From Aliarcobacter sp. (lineage in GTDB: Bacteria > Campylobacterota > Campylobacteria > Campylobacterales > Arcobacteraceae), in assembly GCA_017995775.1 (NCBI GenBank), contig JAGOIF010000003.1:25474-62314 (forward strand): 36,841 nt of DNA, in the 5' to 3' direction. The translations under genes were made by a program, and so were the position numbers. A model generated the notes under the pieces. It did not search any database. It had not been told where the DNA came from and was given only the letters and a program-made list of their open reading frames with translations. This document shows positions 25,762 to 34,153 of the stretch, one piece after another. Each line of letters opens with the position of its first letter. Position 1 is the first letter of the stretch.

Positions 25762-27069
25762 ATCTATTTTACTATGAATAAGCCCAATTACTTTTTGTAT
25801 ATTTTCTTTTGTTTCACAAAAAGATGCATCTATACAAAGATGATAATTTGTAGCATCTTTCCAGTTTTTGTGAGTAAAGTGCATACAATAATTGGCTCTT
25901 TTTTCATCGAAATCTTTTAAATCTTGCCATGTAATATTTTTTGTTGGTGAGTATTCATTATTTATTTTTTCTACTCTGTATTTTGCATTTGCATGTATGA
26001 AAATATTGATACAATTTTCATAATCTTTTAAAATAAAGTTGGCACATCGCCCTACTATTACACAAGATTCTTTAGCACATATCTCTCTTATAATTTTACT
26101 TTGAACTAAAAATAAATCATCTTTTGGAGGTATCTCATCATTTACATAGGCATAGTTTTGTTCATACAAATCATAAAGAAGTGAGTTGCTTAAAGTTTGT
26201 TCATTTTGTTGAATATAGTCTAATGTGTAGCCTGTTTTTTGAGCCGTTAACTGGATTAACTCTTTATCATAAAAAGAAATTCCCAACTCTTTTGCAATTG
26301 CTTGAGCAATTTCGTGTCCGCCACTTCCATATTCTCTTGAAATAGTAATAACATAGTTGTTTGATGCTCGATTTGCAGATGAAGGCTCTCTTTCTTTGGA
26401 TGATTTATCCATAAGCCATCTTTCCATAAAAGCTAATTTAATACTAAAAAACTTAATCAAAGCTCCAATTAACAGTGCCGCAATAATACTTCCTTCTCTG
26501 ATTCCTACTAACTCATAAAAGAAGATTATTGAGCTGGTTATTCCTATAATTACCATCAAAGAATCCATAGAAATTTTGATAGTTCCAAACTCTTTTTTAA
26601 AAGTTTGTGAAATAACCATAACCAAACCTTCTAAAGGCAAATAAGTTAGTCTTGTTTTAACAACAAGAAATATACCAAATGCCAAAACAAGGCAAGAAAG
26701 TATACATAAAATGAATTGTTCCATATAATTTGAAGGATTTAGGTTTTTTACCATAGACATCGTAATATCTATACAATAGCCAAAAAATATAAGTGCAGGA
26801 AGTTGAACAAGTTGAATTAATTTATATTTTTTTCGTAATATTGCAATTTGTATGAGCATAAATATAGCATTTAAAAGTATCGTAAATTCTCCAATAGATA
26901 AGGAAAAATATAAACTATAAATATAAGGTACGCATGAAATTGGAGAAACTCCTATTCCTGCTTTTACTGAAAATGAAACTCCAAATGCCATAATACAAAG
27001 ACCTACTATAAAAACAAGTATTCTTTTTATAAAATTTATATTTAAAGTCTCTATTTTTTTAATCTGCAT
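25750..27069 (-). CDS. YitT/YczE-like membrane domain fused to cytidylate-kinase-like domain
   Basis: A 439-residue fusion. The N-terminal half (about 14-215) has five or six helices and motifs of the YczE/YitT group (FGVSFSVKAGIGVSPISC near 29-46, LPLEGLVMVIS near 144-154). After a charged polar linker (about 216-236) comes a P-loop kinase domain of the cytidylate-kinase-like family (about 239-437), opening YVITISREYGSGGHEIAQAIAKEL and continuing FYDKELI and VIVGRCANFIL. The glycine loop lacks the classic GK[ST], as is usual in this family. The substrate is unknown. It probably phosphorylates a nucleotide or similar small molecule at the membrane (inference). Confidence 0.82.
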   Translation of the reverse strand: MQIKKIETLNINFIKRILVFIVGLCIMAFGVSFSVKAGIGVSPISCVPYIYSLYFSLSIGEFTILLNAIFMLIQIAILRKKYKLIQLVQLPALIFFGYCIDITMSMVKNLNPSNYMEQFILCILSCLVLAFGIFLVVKTRLTYLPLEGLVMVISQTFKKEFGTIKISMDSLMVIIGITSSIIFFYELVGIREGSIIAALLIGALIKFFSIKLAFMERWLMDKSSKEREPSSANRASNNYVITISREYGSGGHEIAQAIAKELGISFYDKELIQLTAQKTGYTLDYIQQNEQTLSNSLLYDLYEQNYAYVNDEIPPKDDLFLVQSKIIREICAKESCVIVGRCANFILKDYENCINIFIHANAKYRVEKINNEYSPTKNITWQDLKDFDEKRANYCMHFTHKNWKDATNYHLCIDASFCETKENIQKVIGLIHSKIDKKV

Positions 27070-27191
27070 AATTGTTTCCTTTTATTTTAAAGAATTTATT
27101 ATACTCCTTTGAGCTTTCTTTTTCTAAAATATATTAATAGAATAAATTATTAGGTCAATGAATTAAAGTTTAATATTTGAGAGAAAATAAG

Positions 27192-27280
27192 TGGCAGACA
27201 ATGTCGGATTCGAACCGACGGTAGATTGCTCTACGCTACCCTTCCAAGGTAGTGGATTAAACCAGCTCTCCCAATTGTCT
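27192..27280 (-). tRNA. tRNA-Ser (GGA)
   Basis: Read on the minus strand: acceptor AGACAAT/ATTGTCT, discriminator G and an encoded CCA (27192-27194). The anticodon arm is CTACC-TTGGAAG-GGTAG with anticodon GGA. The long variable arm has a GTAGA/TCTAC stem, as expected for a class II tRNA, and the T arm is GTCGG-TTCGAAT-CCGAC. Length 89 nt. Confidence 0.93.
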
Positions 27281-27397
27281 AAAAATAGGCGTGAAGTCTA
27301 TCATATATCTTTATAAAACTTTATAAATTCTTCAAGCATAGGTTTATTAAAAATATTTGTTAGAGAGTCTTTTTATGTTAATTGATTTAATTTTTTA

Positions 27398-28885
27398 TCA
27401 AAAACTTGTTTTATTTCTTCCTGTACTTTTTGAAATATAAAGTAAATCATCAAGTCTTTTTAGAAAAGCAAGAGTTGATTCATCTTCTTGTTTTTGTGCA
27501 ACAGAAAAACTCACAGTTATTTGTCCTACTGTTTTAAATACACTTTTTTCTATCATCACTCTTAATTTTTCAGCAAGTTTTACAGCACCTTCTAAATCAA
27601 CTTCAGGAGTAAGTATCAAAAACTCTTCTCCTCCCCAACGTACTAGATAATCACTTTCTCTTATATTTTTATTTATTAAATTACTCATAGATACCAAAAT
27701 TTCATCTCCAACTAAATGTCCATAGGTATCATTTACATTTTTGAAAAAATCAATATCAAACATAATCATAGAAAATGCACTGTTATATCTATTACATCTT
27801 TTTGTTTCATTTTCATAAATATACTCAAACCCATTTCTATTATATGTTTTAGTTAAATTATCATATAAATGTTTTTTCTCTTTTTTTCTCATATAAAAAG
27901 TCAATACCGATGCTATAAGAAAAATAAAAACTATTAAATATAGAAGAACATGATATATTTTTAACATATTTTCATTTTCTGTTTGATCAAAAAGTATTGA
28001 ATACATTATCTTGGCATTTGAAGATATTGGATTTTCTTGAATAAGAAATACTTCATGAAATATATTCTTATCTTTTTTTATAATATTTTCAATAGGACTA
28101 TTTAAATCTAATTTTGATAATTCCTTACCTTTTTTAAGTCTACTATTCATCTCTTCCAAAGATGGTTTTAATTCTTTGTAATTTTTAAAATAAAAATCCG
28201 CTGTATATTCTTCATCTTCAAAGTATAAATAAGCTTTTAGATCTTTTATTTTTTTATATTTATCTACATTATTATATAGTTCTTTTAAATTATCTTCGAA
28301 ACCTTTATATGTATAGCTAACTTGTAATATTTTTTTATCATTAGGAAGACCCAAATATGTATCAGAAAAACTAAATAACCTTTTTGAACTAGGTTCCATA
28401 GTTGGAGCAGAAATACCAATAACATTGTTATTTTTATGTCTTGCAAAAGTCTCTTTTGCAAATGATAAATCAAATCCTATATCATTTTTAAAAGTGGTAT
28501 TTTTTATAACTAGATTGTCATCTGTAATAAATATATTATATTTTTTATCCTCATCATTAATTTTATTAAGAATCTCTTGTAAATCAATATTTAATGGGTC
28601 TTTTTGTTTATTTATATATTCTAATACTATTTCATGTTTTTGTTTTAATATATGTTTTTGTTGTTCATATTTATATAAAACTTTTGTAAGAATATTTGAA
28701 GTATCTCGCTGTATTGTATTAAACATAATTTCTTGTTCTAACTTACTTGAAACAATTAAATTATTCTTTAAAAAAAGTACACTAATAAATGATATTGCAG
28801 CAAATATCAATAGAAAGAATCCAACATATGTTGATAAATTTAGTTTATTTATTATTTTAGTCATTACAGTTATTTTAGCCTTCAT
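27398..28885 (-). CDS. Membrane-bound diguanylate cyclase with periplasmic sensor domain
   Basis: A 495-residue protein. Helix 1 is at about 19-39. A periplasmic sensor of about 265 residues (40-305) has Cache-like features such as ITDDNLVIKN and GISAPTMEPSSKRLFSFS. Helix 2 is at about 309-331, followed by a GGDEF domain (about 335-490). The active-site motif is GGEEF (418-422). The product-inhibition site RxxD is present as RESD (409-412), five residues ahead. Substrate residues FDIDFFKNVNDTYGH are intact, so it should make cyclic di-GMP. No EAL or HAMP domain is present. A second in-frame ATG (eighth codon) is an alternative start. It lies downstream of the LRR-kinase gene on the same strand. 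Confidence 0.92.
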   Translation of the reverse strand: MKAKITVMTKIINKLNLSTYVGFFLLIFAAISFISVLFLKNNLIVSSKLEQEIMFNTIQRDTSNILTKVLYKYEQQKHILKQKHEIVLEYINKQKDPLNIDLQEILNKINDEDKKYNIFITDDNLVIKNTTFKNDIGFDLSFAKETFARHKNNNVIGISAPTMEPSSKRLFSFSDTYLGLPNDKKILQVSYTYKGFEDNLKELYNNVDKYKKIKDLKAYLYFEDEEYTADFYFKNYKELKPSLEEMNSRLKKGKELSKLDLNSPIENIIKKDKNIFHEVFLIQENPISSNAKIMYSILFDQTENENMLKIYHVLLYLIVFIFLIASVLTFYMRKKEKKHLYDNLTKTYNRNGFEYIYENETKRCNRYNSAFSMIMFDIDFFKNVNDTYGHLVGDEILVSMSNLINKNIRESDYLVRWGGEEFLILTPEVDLEGAVKLAEKLRVMIEKSVFKTVGQITVSFSVAQKQEDESTLAFLKRLDDLLYISKSTGRNKTSF

Positions 28886-28939
28886 TTACTTGATTAAAAA
28901 GGAAATCAGAAAAACATGCTAATAAAAAATTTAAAAAGT

Positions 28940-30241
28940 CTAAATATTCTCATATAATAGTTTTAATACTTGTTTAAACAAGGGTCTTTTGTTAGGCATC
29001 TCATCTAAACATAGTGTTTTTAATTGTAATAGTGAATCTCTTATATTTTTATACTCAAAATCTTGTTTTGATACATATAACAAGTCTTCAATTAAACATC
29101 CAAAAGCTCTTACTTCAAATTGTTCTAAAGTCTTTTGAATTTGAACATCTTCTTGCTCATAATATGATGCACCACCAAAATCACCTAAAATACAATTGTC
29201 ATTTTTATCTATCAAAATATTATGTGCATAAAAATCACCATGCATAATACATCTTTCGTGCATATGAACAGCAGCATTTGCCATTGCTTTTAATATTTTA
29301 AGAACAGACTTTGTTGAAAGAATAAAATCTTTAGGATAAACATCTCGTGTACAAGTTTCAAAACTAGGTGGCAGCCCTAGGTTTGTGTAAGAGCTGGGTA
29401 TTAGTTCTAACATCAACACATCTTTTCCTTGTGGATGTTGTGATACAAGCGCCAGAACATCTATAAGATTTTCATGAACTCCCATAGAAATATTTATATC
29501 CATCTCTTCTTGTGGTAAGCCATCTGATGTCATCTCACCTTTAAATACTTTTATAGCAACAGCTTTTTCTTTATAAATAGCTTTATAAATATCTCCAGAT
29601 GCACCTTGTCCTAATAACTCTTTTATTTCAAGTTCATTCCATAAAATTGTTTGTAATTTATTATTAGAATCTGGATGTTTTTTACAAAAAGGATTTCCAC
29701 CATATGCCAACCACGAAAGTTTGGGCAAAGATAAAAGAGAAGTTGGAAACGCATCTAGTTTATTTGCAGATATTCGCAAAAGTTCTAAATTTGTGCACTT
29801 ACTAATAGTATCTGGTAAAAATCTTATTTTATTTCCAGATATCATAAATTTTTGAAGTAATGTTAAATCTCCAATAGAAGAAGGAAGTATCTTTATATTA
29901 TTATCAGTAAGTATCAACCATCTTGTACTAAGTGGTAAAGAATTTTCTTCAAATATTTTTATCTGATTATTTCGTATCCCAATCATAGATAAATTTGGAA
30001 GTTTTGCTAATACTTTTGGAACATGAGTAAATCTATTATTAGATAAAAAAAGTCTTTTTAGCTTTGTAAATCTATCAAAATCCTTTGGTAAATCAGACAA
30101 ATTATTATCAGTTAAATCTAAAACTTCTAAAGTTTCTACAAGTGTATATAACTCTTTTGGGAAAGTTTCAAGTCCTACTGCGATTTTTATAGATTTTGAG
30201 CCTAATAAATTTCCATTTTTTAATTCTTTTAGTATTTGCAT
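28940..30241 (-). CDS. Leucine-rich-repeat protein kinase fusion
   Basis: A 433-residue soluble protein without a signal peptide. The N-terminal part (about 15-185) holds about six or seven leucine-rich repeats of 22-23 residues (LEVLDLTDNNLSDLP, LKRLFLSNNRFTHVP, LELLRISANKLDAFP). The C-terminal part (about 205-430) is a protein-kinase-like domain with glycine loop GQGASG (211-216), VAIK (Lys231), catalytic loop HGDFYAHN (His334, Asp336, Asn341) and DFG (354-356). The catalytic residues are therefore complete, although the loop has HGD in place of HRD. The repeats probably bind a protein partner. No phosphatase gene is adjacent. The ribosome binding site is weak. Confidence 0.88.
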   Translation of the reverse strand: MQILKELKNGNLLGSKSIKIAVGLETFPKELYTLVETLEVLDLTDNNLSDLPKDFDRFTKLKRLFLSNNRFTHVPKVLAKLPNLSMIGIRNNQIKIFEENSLPLSTRWLILTDNNIKILPSSIGDLTLLQKFMISGNKIRFLPDTISKCTNLELLRISANKLDAFPTSLLSLPKLSWLAYGGNPFCKKHPDSNNKLQTILWNELEIKELLGQGASGDIYKAIYKEKAVAIKVFKGEMTSDGLPQEEMDINISMGVHENLIDVLALVSQHPQGKDVLMLELIPSSYTNLGLPPSFETCTRDVYPKDFILSTKSVLKILKAMANAAVHMHERCIMHGDFYAHNILIDKNDNCILGDFGGASYYEQEDVQIQKTLEQFEVRAFGCLIEDLLYVSKQDFEYKNIRDSLLQLKTLCLDEMPNKRPLFKQVLKLLYENI

Positions 30242-30390
30242 TTGTGTTGTATTTCCAAACTTTGGTTTTTTATTGTTAAATAATTAGATAAATTATGTTT
30301 GATAGTTATTTATAATATTTATTAAGAGAAGTTGTTGAATTTGATGATTAAAAAATGAGAAAGTTATATTTTTGATTGTTTTAAAAAAAG

Positions 30391-30466
30391 TGGAGGAGGT
30401 AGTCGGACTCGAACCAACGCATGTCGGATTTGCAATCCGAGGCATTACCAGCTTTGCTATACCTCC
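30391..30466 (-). tRNA. tRNA-Cys (GCA)
   Basis: Minus strand. Acceptor GGAGGTA/TACCTCC, discriminator T, encoded CCA. The anticodon arm is TCGGA-TTGCAAA-TCCGA with anticodon GCA. The T arm is GTTGG-TTCGAGT-CCGAC with one wobble pair. Length 76 nt. Confidence 0.94.
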
Positions 30467-30527
30467 AACAGAAATGTATAGTTATTTAAATCTTACAGTG
30501 TTAAATTTAGATGAATTGTTTAAATAA

Positions 30528-30616
30528 TGGCAGAGAGCAAGGGATTCGAACCCTCGGAGGCTTTCACCTCGCCGGTTTTCAAAACCGGTACAATCGACCA
30601 ACTCTGTCAACTCTCT
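30528..30616 (-). tRNA. tRNA-Ser (TGA)
   Basis: Minus strand. Acceptor AGAGAGT/GCTCTCT with a terminal wobble, discriminator G, encoded CCA. The anticodon arm is CCGGT-TTTGAAA-ACCGG with anticodon TGA. It has a long variable arm (class II) and T loop TTCGAAT. Length 89 nt. Confidence 0.93.
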
Positions 30617-30625
30617 ACATTATAA

Positions 30626-30712
30626 TGGTGCGAATGGTGAGAATCGAACTCACACTCCGAAACCGGAACGGGATTTTAAGTCCCGCGCGTCTACCTATTC
30701 CGCCACACTCGC
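30626..30712 (-). tRNA. tRNA-Leu (TAA)
   Basis: Minus strand. Acceptor GCGAGTG/CATTCGC, discriminator A, encoded CCA. The anticodon arm is CGGGA-CTTAAAA-TCCCG with anticodon TAA. It has a long variable arm and T loop TTCGATT. Length 87 nt. Only 9 nt separate it from tRNA-Ser(TGA), so they are likely cut from one transcript. Confidence 0.94.
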
Positions 30713-30760
30713 ACATTTGTTAGGTCAATTTAAATTGATGTTCAATTAAATTGGACTGGA

Positions 30761-30766
30761 ATTATA
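30761..30766 (-). promoter_or_regulatory. Putative -10 element for the Leu-Ser-Cys tRNA cluster
   Basis: Minus-strand TATAAT about 48 bp before the tRNA-Leu 5' end, in the gap to ilvD. The stretch ATTATAAT also reads TATAAT on the plus strand, so direction is not certain. Confidence 0.4.
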
Positions 30767-30774
30767 ATAGGTTT

Positions 30775-30796
30775 TAATCTCTTTGTCAAGAGATTA
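30775..30796. repeat. Hairpin upstream of ilvD
   Basis: TAATCTCTT-TGTC-AAGAGATTA is a perfect 9-bp stem with a 4-nt loop, between the tRNA promoter region and the ilvD promoter. No T run follows on either strand, so its role is unclear. Confidence 0.4.
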
Positions 30797-30860
30797 TGAA
30801 AAGAATTTATAAATTTATAAAAATCTATCTAATTTAATTAAAAATGAAAAGCAATAAATG

Positions 30861-30866
30861 TATAAT
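30861..30866 (+). promoter_or_regulatory. Putative -10 element for ilvD
   Basis: TATAAT 37 bp before the TTG start at 30904. It lies downstream of an upstream in-frame ATG (30844), which supports the later start. Confidence 0.5.
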
Positions 30867-30903
30867 CAAGGTATATAAATTACCATATTTTAAAGGATTT
30901 ACA

Positions 30904-32592
30904 TTGAGAAGTGATGAAGTAAAAAAAGGCTTTGATAGAACACCACATAGATCTTTATTAAGAGCTACTGGATTAAAAGATGAAGATTTCAATAAGCCAT
31001 TCATTGGAGTTGCTAACTCTTTTATTGAAATAATTCCTGGACACTTTTTTCTAGATAAAGTTTCAAAAATTATTAAAGAAGAAATTAGAGCAAATGGTTG
31101 TGTTCCATTTGAGTTTAATACTATTGGTGTTGATGATGGTATTGCTATGGGTCATGATGGTATGTTATTTTCATTACCTTCAAGAGAATTAATTGCAAAC
31201 TCAATTGAAACTGTAATGAATGCACATAAACTAGATGCAATGATTGCTATTCCAAATTGCGATAAAATCGTTCCTGGTATGATTATGGGAGCTTTAAGAG
31301 TAAATGTTCCAACTATTTTTGTAAGTGGTGGACCTATGGAAAAAGGTTACACACAAGATGGAACTCCAATAGATTTAGCAACTGCTTTTGAAGCTGTTGG
31401 AAAACACGAAGCTGGAGAAATGAGTGATGAAGAGCTAAAAGATATCGAGTGCAACGCATGTCCAAGTGGTGGTTCATGTTCTGGTATGTTTACAGCAAAC
31501 TCTATGAATACACTTATGGAAGCTATGGGAATCGCCTTGCCTGGAAATGGAACTATCTTAGCACTAACGCCTGAGAGAGAAGTATTATATAGACAAGCTG
31601 CAAGAAGAATTTGTGAAATTGCTTTAGATGCCCAAGCAAGAGAAAAATATAAATTAACAAATATTTTAAATGAGAATGCAGTTAGAAACGCATTTGCTGT
31701 TGATATGGCAATGGGTGGAAGTTCAAATACAGTTCTTCACATGTTAGCAATCGCAAAAGAAGCAAAAGTTAATTTTAATCTTGAAGATATTAATAAAATT
31801 TCTAAAAGAGTTTCACATATTGCAAAAATTTCTCCATCTTTATCAACTGTTCATATGGAAGATATCAATAAAGCTGGTGGAGTTAATGCTGTTATGAAAG
31901 AAATGAGTAAAAGAGGTGATGATATCTTATTAGATAACCTTACTATTTCTGGTGAAACATTATTAGAAAAAATTAAAGATGCACATATCAAAGATACAAA
32001 TATTATTCATACTATTGATAATCCATATTCTGCGGTTGGTGGATTGGCGATTTTGTACGGTAACTTAGCAGAGCAAGGTGCGGTTATTAAAACAGCTGGA
32101 ATTACAGGATCTAGAGTAATGACTGGTAAAGCTGTTTGTTTTAATGGTCAAGCTGAATGTATCAAAGGAATCGTAAACGGAAAAGTAAAAGCTGGTGATG
32201 TTGTAGTTATTAGATACGAAGGTCCAAAAGGTGGTCCTGGTATGCAAGAAATGCTTGCCCCTACTTCACTTATCATGGGAATGGGACTTGGTGATAGTGT
32301 TGCACTTATTACTGATGGAAGATTCTCAGGAGCTACAAGAGGAGCATCGATTGGTCACGTTTCTCCAGAAGCTGCTGAGGGTGGAATGATTGGATTATTA
32401 CAAGATGGCGATGAAATTCATATTGATGTTGATGAATATATTTTATCTGTAAAATTAAGTGATGAAGAAATTGCTCTTAGAAAAGCTAATTTTAAACCTC
32501 TTAAAAAACCTCTTAACTCAAGCTGGCTAGGACAATATAGAGCTTTAGTTACAAATGCAAGTAGCGGTGCTGTATTAAAAACTGATTTATAA
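30904..32592 (+). CDS. ilvD: Dihydroxy-acid dehydratase
   Basis: A 562-residue iron-sulfur enzyme of the IlvD/Edd family. It dehydrates dihydroxy acids to the keto acids that become valine, isoleucine and leucine. Cluster cysteines are in [10 protein letters not shown] (Cys119) and [17 protein letters not shown] (Cys192). The N-terminal [11 protein letters not shown] has no third cysteine, which matches the oxygen-sensitive [4Fe-4S] class typified by E. coli Ilv[13 protein letters not shown] is another signature. The start is TTG at 30904 ([18 protein letters not shown]), with AAAGGA at 30892-30897 and 6 nt spacing; an ATG at 30844 would lie before the predicted promoter. Confidence 0.95.
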   Translation: MRSDEVKKGFDRTPHRSLLRATGLKDEDFNKPFIGVANSFIEIIPGHFFLDKVSKIIKEEIRANGCVPFEFNTIGVDDGIAMGHDGMLFSLPSRELIANSIETVMNAHKLDAMIAIPNCDKIVPGMIMGALRVNVPTIFVSGGPMEKGYTQDGTPIDLATAFEAVGKHEAGEMSDEELKDIECNACPSGGSCSGMFTANSMNTLMEAMGIALPGNGTILALTPEREVLYRQAARRICEIALDAQAREKYKLTNILNENAVRNAFAVDMAMGGSSNTVLHMLAIAKEAKVNFNLEDINKISKRVSHIAKISPSLSTVHMEDINKAGGVNAVMKEMSKRGDDILLDNLTISGETLLEKIKDAHIKDTNIIHTIDNPYSAVGGLAILYGNLAEQGAVIKTAGITGSRVMTGKAVCFNGQAECIKGIVNGKVKAGDVVVIRYEGPKGGPGMQEMLAPTSLIMGMGLGDSVALITDGRFSGATRGASIGHVSPEAAEGGMIGLLQDGDEIHIDVDEYILSVKLSDEEIALRKANFKPLKKPLNSSWLGQYRALVTNASSGAVLKTDL

Positions 32593-32595
32593 TAA

Positions 32596-32623
32596 AATAA
32601 ATAGGGCAAAGCCCCTATTTATT
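32596..32623. terminator. Hairpin after ilvD
   Basis: AATAAATAGGG (32596-32606) pairs with CCCTATTTATT (32613-32623) around a 6-nt loop. It immediately follows the ilvD stop. There is no clean T run, but AT-rich sequence follows. Confidence 0.5.
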
Positions 32624-32669
32624 AACTAATTATTAACTTTTGATTGAAAAATAGTTTACTCTTATGGTT

Positions 32670-32675
32670 TATAAT
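32670..32675 (+). promoter_or_regulatory. Putative -10 element for htrA
   Basis: TATAAT 34 bp before the GTG start at 32710, within GGTTTATAATCTG. It probably drives htrA and the two-component genes. An in-frame ATG at 32644 lies upstream of it. Confidence 0.5.
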
Positions 32676-32709
32676 CTGTCTTATAAAAAAATTACAAAAG
32701 GATTTAAAA

Positions 32710-34143
32710 GTGAAGAAAAAACTTTTGATTATTTCTACTTTAATAGCTACACAATTATTTGCAAAAACAATTGATTTTGAATTGATGGAACAAAACCCAG
32801 CAAGGGTTGCGCCAAATTCGAGCAACGAAATTCTATCTTTCAATAATAGTATAAAAAGCTCTGTTAATTCTATAGTAAATATCTCTGCAAAAAAACATGT
32901 TGATTCAAATGTTGATACGCTTCCTTTACAACAAATGTTTAACGACCCTTTATTTAAAAAATTTTTTGGTGAACAGTTTGGTGGTGGAAATCAATTTAAA
33001 CAAAATAGAGTTCAAAGATCACTAGGTTCAGGTGTAATTATTTCAAAAGATGGTTATATTGTTACAAATAATCATGTGGTTGAAAATGCAGATGAAATAA
33101 CTGTAACAATAGGTGATGACACAACTGAATTTAATGGAAAATTAATCGGTCGAGATGCGGATAGCGATATGGCTGTTATTAAAATTGAAACTACAAAAAA
33201 TTTAATTCCTATAAAAATGGGTGATTCAAATACTCTTCAAGTTGGTGATTTGATTTTTGCAATTGGAAATCCATTTGGTATTGGAAGTACAGTAACTCAA
33301 GGTATTATTTCAGCACTTAATAAAAATAAAGTTGGAATAAATAGATATGAAAACTATATTCAAACTGATGCTTCTATAAACCCTGGAAATAGTGGTGGTG
33401 CTTTAGTTGATAGTCGTGGTGCATTAATTGGTATTAATACAGCTATCATTTCAAAAAGTGGTGGAAATAACGGTATCGGATTTGCAATTCCTGTTGCCAT
33501 GGTAAAAGATGTTGTTACAAAATTAGTCGCTGATGGTAAAGTTACAAGAGGTTACCTAGGAGTTGTTATTGGTGATATTGATAATGAGCTTTTAAAAGTT
33601 TATAAAAGAAAAGAAGGTGCTTTAGTTTTAGATATTTCAGCTGATACCCCTGCTTTTAAATATGGACTAAAAAGAGGTGACTTAATTTATGCAATTAATG
33701 GTAAAGCTATAAAAGATAGAAACACTTTACAAAATACAATTGCTTCATTTAAACCTGATGAAAAAATCATTCTTCAAGTTGAAAGAGATAATAAAGACAT
33801 TGAAATTAGCATAATATTAAGCGATAGAAGTACAAGTTTAGAAGTTCCAGTGGATAGTTCTATTTCTGTTTTAGGTGGTTTAAAACTAAGTGCAATAGAT
33901 AGTGAAACACAAAAACAATTTAGATTACAAAATGATGTAAATGGTATTTTAATTTCAGATGTTGAGCCAAAATCAAAAGCAGAGAAATCTGGTTTTCAAG
34001 CAGGTGATGTTATTGTTCAAATTGAAGATATAGAGATTAAAACTTTTTCAAATATTGAAACGGCTTTAAAAAAATTTAGTAATAAATATAAAAGAATTTA
34101 TGTAAATAGATATGGTCAAACTATTCTATTTGTAATTCAATAA
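32710..34143 (+). CDS. htrA: Periplasmic serine protease/chaperone HtrA (DegP type)
   Basis: A 477-residue Do-type protease. The signal peptide MKKKLLIISTLIATQLFA ends near residue 18. The trypsin-like domain has His122 in TNNHVV, Asp153 in DSDMAVI and Ser228 in NPGNSGGAL. Two PDZ domains follow (about 275-365 and 380-475, for example RGYLGVVIGD and GDVIVQIEDIEI). It degrades or refolds damaged envelope proteins; in related pathogens some is secreted. The start is GTG at 32710, with AAAAGGA at 32696-32702 and 7 nt spacing; an earlier ATG (32644) precedes the promoter and spoils the signal peptide. It lies 10 bp before the response regulator. Confidence 0.94.
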   Translation: MKKKLLIISTLIATQLFAKTIDFELMEQNPARVAPNSSNEILSFNNSIKSSVNSIVNISAKKHVDSNVDTLPLQQMFNDPLFKKFFGEQFGGGNQFKQNRVQRSLGSGVIISKDGYIVTNNHVVENADEITVTIGDDTTEFNGKLIGRDADSDMAVIKIETTKNLIPIKMGDSNTLQVGDLIFAIGNPFGIGSTVTQGIISALNKNKVGINRYENYIQTDASINPGNSGGALVDSRGALIGINTAIISKSGGNNGIGFAIPVAMVKDVVTKLVADGKVTRGYLGVVIGDIDNELLKVYKRKEGALVLDISADTPAFKYGLKRGDLIYAINGKAIKDRNTLQNTIASFKPDEKIILQVERDNKDIEISIILSDRSTSLEVPVDSSISVLGGLKLSAIDSETQKQFRLQNDVNGILISDVEPKSKAEKSGFQAGDVIVQIEDIEIKTFSNIETALKKFSNKYKRIYVNRYGQTILFVIQ

Positions 34144-34153
34144 AGGATAAATT

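Noticed and set aside
28425-28922. A 165-codon plus-strand frame
   Set aside because: It is antisense to the sensor domain of the diguanylate cyclase, and its hydrophobic, cysteine-rich composition is typical of an AT-rich shadow frame.
27192-30716. Possible attachment-site repeats linking the tRNA genes
   Set aside because: The shared stretches are the T-arm and acceptor parts common to serine tRNAs, and no integrase gene is present.
30511-30723. A 70-codon plus-strand open frame
   Set aside because: It runs antisense across two tRNA genes (Ser-TGA and Leu-TAA), and its codons simply reflect tRNA structure.
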